Under the pieces are notes generated by a model. It had not been told where the DNA came from. It worked only from the letters and a program-made list of their open reading frames with translations, and searched no databases. Shown here piece after piece: positions 53,501 through 63,724 of a DNA stretch of 64,000 bases. Source of the DNA: Dendrophyllia cribrosa (Eukaryota > Cnidaria > Anthozoa > Scleractinia > Dendrophylliidae); the NCBI GenBank assembly GCA_024195265.1, contig JAJLRJ010000006.1, positions 28,956,064-29,020,063 on the forward strand, in the 5' to 3' direction. Made by a program: the position numbers and the translations under genes. How positions within the stretch are numbered: the stretch's first letter is position 1; the number at the start of each line of letters is the position of its first letter.

Positions 53501-54828
53501 CACTGGAGCCAATATAAAAGCATTCACCAGCTTAGCTTTCTGGAGCGTTTTATCTCCTACAACCTTGATGATATCATCCGCAGTTCGCACGATCATATCG
53601 TGCTCCTGTGCAAGACCATAAATTTTGTTGCCACGAATTTTCAGTGATGGAATAATCGGGGTAGCGTCAACTCCTAAAACAAACGGGCCTTGCACGCCTA
53701 AGCGATTAAAAAACTCTCGGGCACGTGTAAACGAAGACCGTTCCAATCTCTGTGGAATAAGGTATGGCAGTCGAACTATTTTATATAATGTAGACAGCGA
53801 TGGACCGCCAATCCTCTCACGAATCTGATTTAAAAGCGCTGGTCCTCCATAGTCTAATATGAGGGCAAACAAGGACTTGCTGCTGTCAGACCATTGTTTT
53901 TTCGTGGTGATGCCCTTGTTTGTCACCATATCATTTATAAGATAAATAAGGTTTTTGGTTACTTCGTCCTTTTCAGGGTTTGACACGATATCTGAAAATC
54001 GCTGAACTGTTGGATGAACAGGTGGTAAATCTTTAAATTGGGCTTTTTCCTTTAAGAACAATATCTCGTAAACGACCTCTTTCGCAGCAAAGTGCTTGCA
54101 AAGCGGTGTGGAAATGTCTATTATTAATTCGTTTGCACGCTGTAGGGCTGCCCTCTCTTCATAGACGAGGCTCTCAATAAATTTCAACTTTTCAAGATGC
54201 AGCTTTTCTAGTTCATTTCGAAAAAAATCATTAAATGGGTGACTAATTGATCTCGCCTCATCTTGAAATTTAACCGCTGTAGCAACAGCAGAACTAGCAA
54301 TAACCTCTGCTTGGCGATCTTTTTCTTTTTCTTTAGCCCTGCCGGCTGCATTACAAAGGGTGACAACATAATCGTTCTCTCTATCCGCTCTTTCCTTCTG
54401 TTCCCGAAACAAGTCCTCCATAGAAATGAAAGCATTTGCCAACGCCCTTCCTTTATCCACTTTCATATCTTCATTTTTTCTTTTCAGCCCTCGGAGATTA
54501 ACACCAAGAACTTTAGACGCTGTTACTGAACAACTAAAATTATTTTTCCGGCAATTGCAAAAACTATTTATCGCAAATTTGGCTTTTAAGTCAGGGATGG
54601 CGTTATCGCTTCTTGTATTCTAATTGTTAAAATGATAAAAAAAGTGTGGGTGGGATAAAAAATGTGATCAAATCCGGCGAAAACTCTTACCTTTGAGATA
54701 AAGTCCGTTTGACAAATCTTGCTCACGGACAACATCACCGATGTACATGTATCCTGACGTGTAATACTTTCACTGCTGGATGCGATCGGAGCACACATTC
54801 CTGTTTCTTTTTCTCGCCTTTTTCTCAT
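50597..54828 (-). pseudogene. Transposase-PHD-SAP gene with one in-frame TAG
   Basis: Exon 1 is 54828-54691 (MRKRREKETGMCAPIASSSE) with donor GTAAGA. Exon 2 starts at 54619 after acceptor TTTTAACAATTAG, in frame, with NSFCNCRKNNF before the internal ATG 54466. The frame then runs to 50597, broken only by TAG at 52447-52445. First half (residues counted from 54466): LGVDATPIIPS (D267), IGVGADGDSKFRKF (D369/D371), QPDWKHLIKKWRNQLL (418-433), GSDSCEVLFSYLR (E599). This is the order expected of a DDE/RNase-H-like transposase, with the D-x-x-H-x-x-K-x-x-R-N motif reminiscent of P-element/THAP9 types. Second half: a PHD-like finger (THWIGCEFLNCYKWWHELC to FICPKHDC), a basic coiled region, and a SAP-like helix pair (LREVLLEMGVPFRSSEGKAK). 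The extreme C-terminus is hydrophobic and may be non-native. Confidence 0.75.
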
Positions 54829-54978
54829 TTCCGGTGGTTTTGATTGTGTCGGCTTGAAGAAAGCAGCGATGCCCCCTGGCCCTAAAGATAATTATGGTAT
54901 TGTTATTGTTGTGAAAGAGGTAAAACGATCTCTTTTGCCTGGATATTTGCGGCAGTCAGACATTTTCAGTTTCTTTGC

Positions 54979-55200
54979 GTGTTGAATTCAGTAAAAATGT
55001 CTTCTATACAAATAAGAGTCGATGAAGGCAAGAAAGAAGCGTTGTTGGAGGCTCTTAATGGACTAAGGCAAAATATAGATTTCGAAATTCATGTTGCCGA
55101 TGAACAGCATAGTGTGACAGACCCTGGAAATACAAGTGAAGAAAACCACGTGGAAAGCACGGGAAGGAAAGACCACTTCGATTGGGTTCGATTGACTATG
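54979..55200 (+). pseudogene. Short divergent frame in the PHD transposon, cut by its end
   Basis: MSSIQIRVDEGKKEALLEAL (start 54997, or 54979 with a longer N-terminus) runs about 65 codons, then enters terminal-repeat sequence at about 55180 and becomes low-complexity. It shares a 150-bp divergent promoter region with the transposase gene. Not recognised; probably the start of a second element gene whose remainder is lost. Confidence 0.45.
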
Positions 55201-55204
55201 CCGG

Positions 55205-55411
55205 GATATAATCGCAACGATCGCAGCGATCGTTACGATCGACGATCGCTGCGATTCTTGCAACCCTTGCGATCATATGGAAACCAAAACGTTGCGATCG
55301 TTGCGATCGCGATCGATTGCGATTGTGATCGATGGTTTCCATATGATCGCAAGGGTCCCAAGAATCGCAGCGATCGTCGATCGTAACGATCGCTGCGATC
55401 GTTGCGATTAA
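55205..55411. repeat. Right-end GATCGCAACGATCGC palindrome
   Basis: Arms of about 80 bp (TAATCGCAACGATCGCAGCG and inverse) made of GATCG units, containing an internal pair of TGGTTTCCATAT motifs that mimic the element tips. Confidence 0.85.
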
Positions 55412-55527
55412 ATGGAAACCAGGCTTAAGAGATGCAATGTTCTTGGCTGGCATTGTAGAGATCTTTCGCATAACTAACATTTCATATGCAAATGATCCAC
55501 TATTGTGAAAACCCCCGGGGGGGGGGG

Positions 55528-55817
55528 ACTCCCATATAAAAATGACGGGGGTGCTCGTCGGAAATTTTCGAAAAACATCCTAAAAGGTACCAGAATCTCG
55601 TTTGATGGGCGCGGCTCAAAAGAATTTTTACCCCCAAGAGGTACCAATTCTGAAACAACACATGTCATAATCGGTTATATTTTTTCGGCTCATACCCTAA
55701 AGGGTAGCGCGATAATTCTAACGGTAGTCATTTTAGATTTAAATACCCTAAGCGGTACCAATCTACAAATTTTGACCCCTAAAAGGTACGACGAGCACCC
55801 CCGTCATTTTTATATGG
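55528..55817. mobile_element. GGTACC-iteron element, full copy
   Basis: Inverted ends (ACTCCCATATAAAAATGACG with GGGGTGCTCGTCG and inverse) follow a G tract. The interior has regularly spaced AAGGTACC, TTAGGGT and CCTAAAGGGTA motifs. A partial copy is at 5085-5262. Confidence 0.75.
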
Positions 55818-56318
55818 AAAAACACCTATCAAATATGAAGTACTCACGGGAAATATATTTGTAGTGTTTATTTCATCAGTCAACCGTAGAGTGGGACATT
55901 TTTTATACAATGAATTGTAACTTAAGAGTGCGGAAAATTGGCCTCGTTTTCCGCTAAATCGGAAAGCCCTGATACACAGTCAGTTTATACGCAACTGAAT
56001 CAAAGTCAATAATTAATAAAATTAACCTACAACTCGCCTTATTGGTTCTTTATTATGACTATTATATATTTCAGTAAAATATGACTTGGTTTTATCATGT
56101 GTACGTTAAGAGCAGATACAAACGCTTTTGAGATCTAAGCAATAAAGAAATTCGCTGTCAATCAGCATTTTGCCATTGGTGTCGCTCTCGGTAATTCATC
56201 AGGGCAGTCTGTCGTTTGTCGCTAGTTCGTCGCTTTCGTGTCGCCGTTTCGGCCAACTGCTGTCTCTTGTCGGAATTTACCCCTAACTAAATGTGGCATT
56301 ACGATTTAGACAAATTCA

Positions 56319-57230
56319 GAGTAAAGTAAAGTAAAGTAAAGTTTAATTTTAACATCATCGCAAATTAATGAATTACAATGTTGTTACAATCCGAAAACTT
56401 AAAATGCAGGCACTTGTGAAGAGGGACTGAGTTACAATAATCTAAAGATATCATTTTGCAGGCAATTCTATGATGATCTAAAGATACAAATAAGTTTATA
56501 TATACACAATTCTAAGTATATATGTTATAGGTTAAGATTGTACTTGGAAAGAAACAGCGACGCAGTCTTTCAGTCCTGCATTTAGGTATTGCATAGTTCT
56601 TTACGTTTCTCGTTTGATAGTGATACGTGCACTCTCTTGTCATGAGGAGATGTTTAGAGAGTGGACCCCCTCTTGAGATCTTTTCAAGTGTGTTTACGCA
56701 AAGTTCACTGCGTCTTTCATCTAATTTGGGTAGCTTTAGGAATTGAAGAGCTTCTGAGTAGGAAAGCGCAGGCGCAATGATTTTGAGAGCACGTTTCTGT
56801 ATGCGATCGACCTCTTGTGAGAGGTAAGAGGGCAGGGCGTGGTGCCATACTACACAACAATATTCAAGTACAGATCGTATCAAAGTGATGTAGATAGTAA
56901 TTAGGTCTTTACTCTCAACGTCGCCCCCTCGACGAAGTGCTCGGAGTATGTGAAGGCGTTTAGAAGCCTTAGTGACCGTAGCTTCAATGTGATGGTTCCA
57001 TTTTAAGTTCTTATGAATCACCAGACCAAGTACTTTGTGAGAAGTGACAAGTTCCAGTGGTCGATCATATCTTCAACTGAGGGAGTTCAGTAAATTCTTT
57101 TAGGAAGCATATCCGCATTTCTTTACACTTTTTAGCGTTGAGTTTCATCCAGTTGCTTGAGCTCTAAGAGACGACGGTATCAAGACTGGCCTGGATGGTT
57201 GAATTACTGTTCCTTGTAAGCCCTTCCGAC
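56319..57230 (-). pseudogene. CR1/L2-type LINE reverse transcriptase tail
   Basis: Minus-strand remnants KLNAKKCKEMRI and ELVTSHKVLGLVIHKNLKWN lead into a 169-aa open frame with ITLIRSVLEYCCVVWHHALP, VDRIQKRALKIIAP and LPKLDERRSELC. These are standard late-RT motifs of CR1/L2-like LINEs. The 3' end finishes in a (TTTAC)n tail (56319-56340), as such LINEs do. Frameshifts near 57060-57090 disable it. Confidence 0.8.
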
Positions 57231-57280
57231 AACGATACATCGTCTACTTACTCCCAAGAACACGATTCGGGTACAGAGAT

Positions 57281-57445
57281 ATACCTAATTCAATAAAGGT
57301 TGCTTTGGCAGTTGGTCATTGGTAATTGGGAATTGGCATTTGGCATACGGAACACAATGCAATGCTTTGCTTGAGTGACTGCCAAACAATAGCTTTCCAA
57401 TGCCCAATTACCAATGACCAAAGCAACCTTTATTGAATTAGGTAT
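57281..57445. mobile_element. Hairpin MITE, ATACCTAATTCAATAAAGG ends
   Basis: Arms of about 70 bp, with TTGGTAATTGGGAATTGGCA-like short repeats in the stem. Non-coding. Confidence 0.85.
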
Positions 57446-57478
57446 ATTCAAGTTGTTTACCATTACCAGGAATAATAT

Positions 57479-57632
57479 AGAGCGTTTTCACTCACGTGAC
57501 CTTCAGTCCCGTGGGACTCAAATGACAAAGGCCATGGCAGCCATGTTGGTGTTCCTAACAAAAGAAGTTAATTAAAATTCTTTTGTACGGGAACACCAAT
57601 ATGGCGGCTTTGACGTCAAGTGAAAACGCTCT
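57479..57632. mobile_element. Hairpin MITE, AGAGCGTTTTCACT ends
   Basis: Terminal AGAGCGTTTTCACT and inverse. The inner part GCCATGTTGGTGTTCC pairs with GGAACACCAATATGGC. Non-coding. Confidence 0.85.
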
Positions 57633-58133
57633 ATTGGGCCAAGTTTTGTTCCCTGGGGAACGTCCGCTGTTATCGGAAGCCAGTCAGAGATCGAGCCAGT
57701 ATTTAAAACTAAACGCGTTGTCGATACTAAGTTACACTACAAAAAATGACATATTTTTACGGATAAATTATCCAGATACCTCAGCGGAAAATGGTTTTTG
57801 CACGTGGTAGTTTCTACAACCTCTTCGGAAATTAGTGTAAAATTGGCCAAAATTGAAATGGGAAGTTTTTTGCGGAAATGCCATTTCACCACCTTTTTAG
57901 GTGGGCAATTTTTAATGTCTGCTCTAAATCGTAAAATCATCAGTGCTAAAACTGATAGGAGAGATTTCTCTGTTTGTGAGGATGCACAAATTTCTTTCGA
58001 GCGAATTTGTGATTTTCATGAACTAAATTTAAAACCTTTTAACAATTTCTGATCTCCCCAGAATCCTAAAAGAGGTTTAAGAAATTTTCATTTCCCCCCC
58101 CTTCCCGAACACATCTTTTTCTAATAATATTCC

Positions 58134-58745
58134 GAAATTCTGATCCCCCCGCCAATTAACCGAACAAAAACGACTATATACTGCTGATTCCAAAACAATT
58201 CAGAATTTCTGATCAATTAACCGAACAAAAACAGCTATATACATCTTATACTAAAAAAAATCAGAAATTTTGATCTCCCGGTCAATTTACCGAACAAAAA
58301 CAGCTATATACTTCTGATTCTAAAAAAAAATCAGAAATTCTGATCCCCCTGTCAATTAATCGATCAAAAACAAATATATATATATACCTGGATTTTTGAA
58401 AACGATATCACCCTAAGTAAGCGTTTGTGAGCGTACTTGGGCGTACTTGGCCTTGGCCAAACCCCTTAATATAAAAACTAAAGACTGTTGCTAGTCTTTT
58501 TTTCTCTCGCTCTCGCTCCCTTTCGCCCTTTTCTCTCTTCTCTGTGATTTTCGGGCTCATCGGGCTCATAAAAACCCTTGTCTGGGCTAGTTGTAGTGAA
58601 ATTGCTGTAATTTTCGTTGATCACGTTTTCAAAAATCCAGGTATATATATATACTTTTGAATCTAATAGGCCGTTCAGAAATACTGATCCGTCCGTCAAT
58701 TAGCCAAACAGAAACAGCTATATACATATAATTCTAAAAGGATTT
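58134..58745. repeat. 60-70 bp minisatellite, interrupted
   Basis: Four units with CAATTAACCGAACAAAAACA and GCTATATAC, then a fifth at 58676-58745 (CAATTAGCCAAACAGAAACA) after the insertion at 58375-58653. Confidence 0.8.
58375..58653. mobile_element. TIR element inserted in the minisatellite
   Basis: Ends TACCTGGATTTTTGAAAACG and inverse, each embedded in a TATATATATA run. The interior has no coding potential. Confidence 0.75.
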
Positions 58746-60368
58746 AAAAATTCTGATAACCAAAACCGGCAGAAATTAATTTGTTTTGCATTTTTACATA
58801 AATTATAAATCATAAATCATACTTACAAGACAAGAATGCGAAGCCTATTTCAGGAGGGTAGAGACATTTCATGGTTTCACACTAGGGCTTCTAAATGTAC
58901 TTGAAACCTACTTTGAATGCGAACAGGTAAAATGCGCATACTGGAACCCAACTTTGTGACCATGGAAACGTGTCTATTTTGAAGGAGCCGCAGTACGCCG
59001 CCAAATGACGGGTCAGGTCGAAAACTATGCTAAGTGGATAAATTGGAAAAAAAATGAAATTGCTCCAACTGAGATATTACCAAACCAACTGAGATATTAC
59101 CCGTTTTAAAACAACATTTCAGAGCTTTGAAACATTGGAATATGTAATCAGGTGCACTTTTTGTTTACAATGCCCAGCTGCTGCACTACAACTTGTTCCC
59201 ATGCCCTGCAAAGTATTATGGGAGAGGTGGAAATCGCGAAACTGATAATCATTTGCAAACGCTATTTCACTACACCGAGATTCCAACTGGAAAGAGCGAA
59301 AGGTAAGAATGTATATTTTTTTTCTAATCGCCGCATCAGCAAAGCCCAGAACGACAAACTAAAGTAGACCAGTTTAACAGCAATTCGAAACAATTTGAAA
59401 CAAAAATCGAAACAAATTTATACCAACTTATCGCGGGCACCCTCGATGCTTTAAAAATTCATTTTAGTGCGACTTCGAAGTTTCGAAAAGAATTCAGCTT
59501 AATTTCGATACTGCAGAAGCAGTTGCAGCCTAGACATCAAATGTTTGGATATAAGAAGCGCTTCCTATTTCTTTTGCTGATGTGATGATATCGAATGTTT
59601 GGCTGTCAGTCGATTTTCGCGCGAGAAAATATAAAATTATTCAACCGTCCGAAGCAATTGCGAAGCGAAGCAGTTCTCTGAAATAAAAAACCGGGTAATC
59701 AAGTTCGATTTGTAAAATGAACTCGATTAAACGATTACAAGTCGCTGATTAATCGCTGCTTCGCTAGCAAATCCGATCCATTCAGTTTTAACTTCGAAAC
59801 AAAAACCCCATGAGGATGAAAGCGCTGCATAATTTTTTTAAAAAAGGTTGAAGACAAGCCGAGCAAAGACATGCAAAGTCCTTTTTGACTAATTAAGTGG
59901 TAGTTTCTTGGTGTTGCGGATAGTGTGATCACCAAATGACGTAAAACAAAAGATTCAAAAGACACTGAACAATACCCACACCACAACACAAAAGCTAACC
60001 AACAATGGCTTCCGCAACACCAGGAAACACCCAATTAAGTCATCTCCATGGTAAAAGACTGGCGAATTGACTTGAGGTAAATTAGATGTTTGTTCATTTT
60101 GTTGAGAATACTTCTCCATTGAAAGCGCCTCTACCAACTAAGGTAAATTTGATTGTATATTACCTAGTAGACAAAAAGCGACAGAATGAAGACCCTACTC
60201 TGTTCATTTGAATGCATGTTTCCCTATTTTAGTTTATCAGAGTTTTATTTTTATTTACCGCATAGGTCTATAACTCAATGTTGAGCATTTTAGACCGCTC
60301 TAAAAGAAAAAGAATATTAATAAAAAGGTGGCAAAGTGAAAAATACAAGTTTGAAATGGCGCTTATAG
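58746..60368. other. Intergenic stretch without recognisable gene
   Basis: A/T-rich sequence. Short open frames lack conserved motifs, and no clear repeat boundaries were seen. Confidence 0.4.
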
Positions 60369-60830
60369 AGTAGTTTTCAATTGAGTGTCGAAAGTAATTA
60401 CACAATTGCTTTGGTTTTGCATTGCTACGCTAAAAAATCTCGCGCCACTTTCTCGACCAATCAGAAGTAAAACCAAAACCAATCGTGACTTGCTCGCACG
60501 CGTTTTCCCGCGCTTGGCGCCGCCGACATGTAATTGCTTCGAGCTCTGATTGGTTCATTGGATCGTTTACGACTGCTGTGATTGGTCAGAGTAATTACTT
60601 TGGTTTTGGTTTTACGACACTCAATAGGCCATTTGCACGATGACGTCATATGACTACAACTACCAGAATCCTTCAGTTTTTTGTTTTGTAGTGCAAATTA
60701 GGACTATTGTTACTTAAACCGCACTGGGATTACAAAATTTAAATAAGAAAGGAAAAACGAAATGAATTCTGGTAGTTGTAGTTAAATGACGCCATCGTGC
60801 AAATGGCCTATTGAAAACTGCTCTTTTAAA
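60369..60830. repeat. TTTTCAATTGAGTGTCG repeat, copy split by a hairpin MITE
   Basis: The repeat starts TTTTCAATTGAGTGTCGAAA (60374) and ends TTTACGACACTCAA / TTGAAAACTGCTC. The MITE 60624-60812 sits between the two halves of its terminal TCAATTGAAA. Confidence 0.75.
60624..60812. mobile_element. Hairpin MITE, ATAGGCCATTTGCACGATG ends
   Basis: Inverted ends TAGGCCATTTGCACGATGAC, second inner pair CTACAACTACCAGAAT. The tips ATAGGCCATTT are shared with 62593-62793. Confidence 0.85.
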
Positions 60831-61074
60831 GCGCAAAGTAATAAATGTTAAAGGCCCACATTCACCCAAAATGCTGTGCGCGCCGTGATCATTTTTTGTG
60901 CTGAATTTCGTGTAACACAAAATGCACGCTTGAATGCGTACAACCAATCAGATCACGAGTATGAACAATGGAGCATTTAAAAACAAAAACAAACGACCGC
61001 AACGTCTTTTGGGTGAAGGTGGGCCTTTAATAAATGTTTTAAATTGTGTTTTTAAATACAGCCAGTAAAGCAGA

Positions 61075-61310
61075 TAATGCTGTCCTTTTGGGAGTTGATT
61101 CCATTGTGTAATTGTCCTTGGATATAAGGAATACTTATAAAAGTCCCTTGTGGCTAGCGGTTGTGTGTAAGTGTACTCTTTAGAGCGAGTTCAGTACAAA
61201 TGACCAACTGGCTGTAGTTTGATGACCTCGTGAGAGACTAGCCTGTTTTGCATTTTATAGAGCATAGATAGCCGTGCTATAGTTCGCCTACTTTCTAGTG
61301 CCTTCGCTCA
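61075..61310 (-). pseudogene. LINE ORF2 C-terminal remnant
   Basis: The minus strand reads RLESRRTIARLSMLYKMQNR, then EYTYTQPLATRDFYKYSLYP, then RTITQWNQLPK, the usual end of CR1/L2-like RT proteins. One stop interrupts it. Confidence 0.7.
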
Positions 61311-62592
61311 TTTCACGAGCCAAGTTCGAGTTACGAGTCAAGTTTGAGTCAAATTTAAGAAAACAATTTACAAACTCCACATGGATATTTCCACTGAGGG
61401 CCTGGGTTTATATTCACGTCACCACAGAGTAAAAGAAGGCTACACTTTAGGCTGACCTTCGGGTTTCTATCCAAAATGGCGTCCTTGGTTCTGCCTTAAA
61501 GTGATTGAAATGAACTCCTTCTCCTGGAGTAAAAATAGAAGCTGGCTTGATGGAGACACTTTTGTTTGATGTTGTAAACGATTTCTCTAGCTGTAATCGG
61601 TTTATAGAAAGCTTAGTATAAATAAAAAGAGCTAAGAATAACAAAAACATCGGAGCATGAAATGAGGCAGCCATCCTGCTTCGTTCCCAGCTCCAGCTCC
61701 CTCGAAGCAAAATGATACTAAACAGTGTAAACAGACTAAAAAGAACTGAACAATTTGTCTTACCCTAACTTTAAAAACTTCCAGCGTTCTCGTCAAAATA
61801 ATGAAATTTAACCATGAAAAACAGCTACTCTCTATGGCTCAAATTTTATCGAACCGTGTTTATAAAAACATAAGCTACCGCAATATTGTGTTGCGCATCA
61901 GCTCGCGGTAGAAGGTTCAAATGACACGCTAGCAGTTATATCTAAATTCTAAATTTGTAATATCGTTCCATCTTTAGCAGCAATTATGGCTCCAGCAAAG
62001 TAAGGATTCTTTTCCGGCATCGCAGTCTCGAGACTTGACTCGATGAAATATTCAACTTGCATTCGCGATCAGGTAACGCAAAATCCTTTGAAACTCCTTT
62101 ACGGAACTTATTTTCTATTCGCAAAATAAATACCGAAGTACTGCCCTCGGGTCGTACTTATAGCCTCTGCACATTTGGTGTAGAATCTTTCAATTAGAGC
62201 GTTTCATATTCACGAGTTGGCTCACTAAGGAACCTTTGATTGTAAGGAAGAGTCGCTCAAATATGAGCCGGCGATGTGTGGAGCATTTCTAATTCACGGG
62301 TTGGCTCACAGAAACCTATGATCGTGTCTACTGTGCATGGGCGTGTAGACACTATGCCATCGATGGTGTCTCAGGAAGTTTGTTAACTTGAAGTTTGTTA
62401 ACCGGAAGTTAACAATAGAACCGCCAGCACCAGAATGACAGCTTTAGCAATGATATAATTTTTAAAACACGAACAGCAGTGTTTTATCAAGGTTAAAAAT
62501 TCGAGGCGTAGACGAGAATTTTTAGACGTGATAAAACACGTGCTGTGACCTCAAATACATTCCTCCAAAAGAGTGTCCCTAAGGAGCTCAAG
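61311..62592. other. Intergenic stretch without recognisable gene
   Basis: No gene is supported. A short inverted pair (AGTTGGCTCACTAAGGAACC against GGTTGGCTCACAGAAACC, direct) near 62215-62310 may be repeat debris. Confidence 0.4.
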
Positions 62593-62793
62593 CAATAGGC
62601 CATTTCCGAGTTGCCTTTAGCCTCTCAATGAAAGCGAGGCTAGGTGCGAAATCTTTCATATGAAAATGAGTTTTGATTCACATGCAAATAAAACTTCTTT
62701 GCATGTGAATGAAAACTCATTTTCATATGAAAGGTTTCGCACCTAGCCTCGCTTTCATAGAGAGGCTAAAGGCAACTCGGAAATGGCCTATTG
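62593..62793. mobile_element. Hairpin MITE, CAATAGGCCATTTCCGAG ends
   Basis: Almost perfect 90-bp arms (CAATAGGCCATTTCCGAGTT, CGAGGCTAGGTGCGAAA, TTCATATGAAAATGAG). Very low divergence between arms suggests recent activity. Confidence 0.9.
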
Positions 62794-63686
62794 CGCTTTT
62801 GTACATGTGCAAAGAAATATTATCATACAACAAAAACACCTGATTGCATGAAAAAAACGTTTCCACTCACACGTGTTCGGCATGTTTTTATTCGTCTAAG
62901 AAGTGGAACATGGCATCCTGTTTGCGAACGTTTCAGGAACCTAAAACCGCCGAAGAAGAAAATAAGTTTTTACAGAGTGCAATACCGAGTGAGTAGCAGA
63001 ATGGAAGAAGGAATAAAAACCCTTCATTGGAGTCTATCAGATACAAGGCTAACGTGTCGGAAGTACAGGAACTGGACACCGATATGAAAGAAATGACGGC
63101 TGAGGTTTTTAACAACTGTACTTTCAATTTTCTGTAAGAGTAAATCTAATGCATGATTATTCTTTACCTGAAGGAATGCCATTAAATATTGTTTTCTCTT
63201 TTGCTTTGCTTAATGTCCATACAAATAAATTAATGTTAATAAGCCTATTTATTAGTATTCTATATTTACAGAATACTAATAAGGGGTGTTATATCAGTAT
63301 AAAGTGCATGCATGTGATGTACTATCATCGTCTTGATTGGGTCTGGGGTTCATGAATTATTAATCAGTTTTTGAAGCAATCATTTATCGCCACGCAACCA
63401 CAAAGAAATCGCATATCAAATTTGCAAGACCTACAAAGACACTTTCTTCAGACTAAATTATGCAAAAACCAACATTTTGAACTTTTAAATCTCCAAACCT
63501 TTATTTTTTTTGTGAAATTTTTGAAAAATTGGCCGACCGGAAGAAGATCAGACAAGACGATAATCGAAGCCGCGCGTGACAACCGCGTGGGTTAAGATAT
63601 CATCTTTTACAGTAGACACATTCTCCCCAAAAGAGAGTTGAAATTATTGGGTTTAATTCAAATTATTTGTTTTTGTTTTATTCCAC
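62794..63686. other. Intergenic stretch before NXPE copy 2
   Basis: No gene is supported. From about 63640 on, the sequence is similar to the DNA left of NXPE copy 1 (TTTTATTYCACAGACT), showing that the duplication includes intron DNA. Confidence 0.5.
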
Positions 63687-63724
63687 AGACTCAGTATCAG
63701 GTTCCAAAGTGAGAGGGGCGTGTA

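Larger units (their letters stand above)
50206..55426 (-). mobile_element. PHD-type DNA transposon, 5.2 kb
   Basis: The 15-bp terminal inverted repeats AAGCCTGGTTTCCAT are perfect (50206-50220 and 55412-55426). A second shared block, CCCGGCATAGTCAATCGAAC, is next to the left end and, inverted, about 230 bp inside the right end (55180-55200). It encloses a minus-strand transposase-PHD gene and a short divergent plus-strand frame. No clear target duplication is visible. The superfamily is not recognised with confidence. Confidence 0.75.

Noticed and set aside
54263..54529. Plus-strand frame over the transposase start
   Set aside because: Antisense shadow of the PHD transposon gene.
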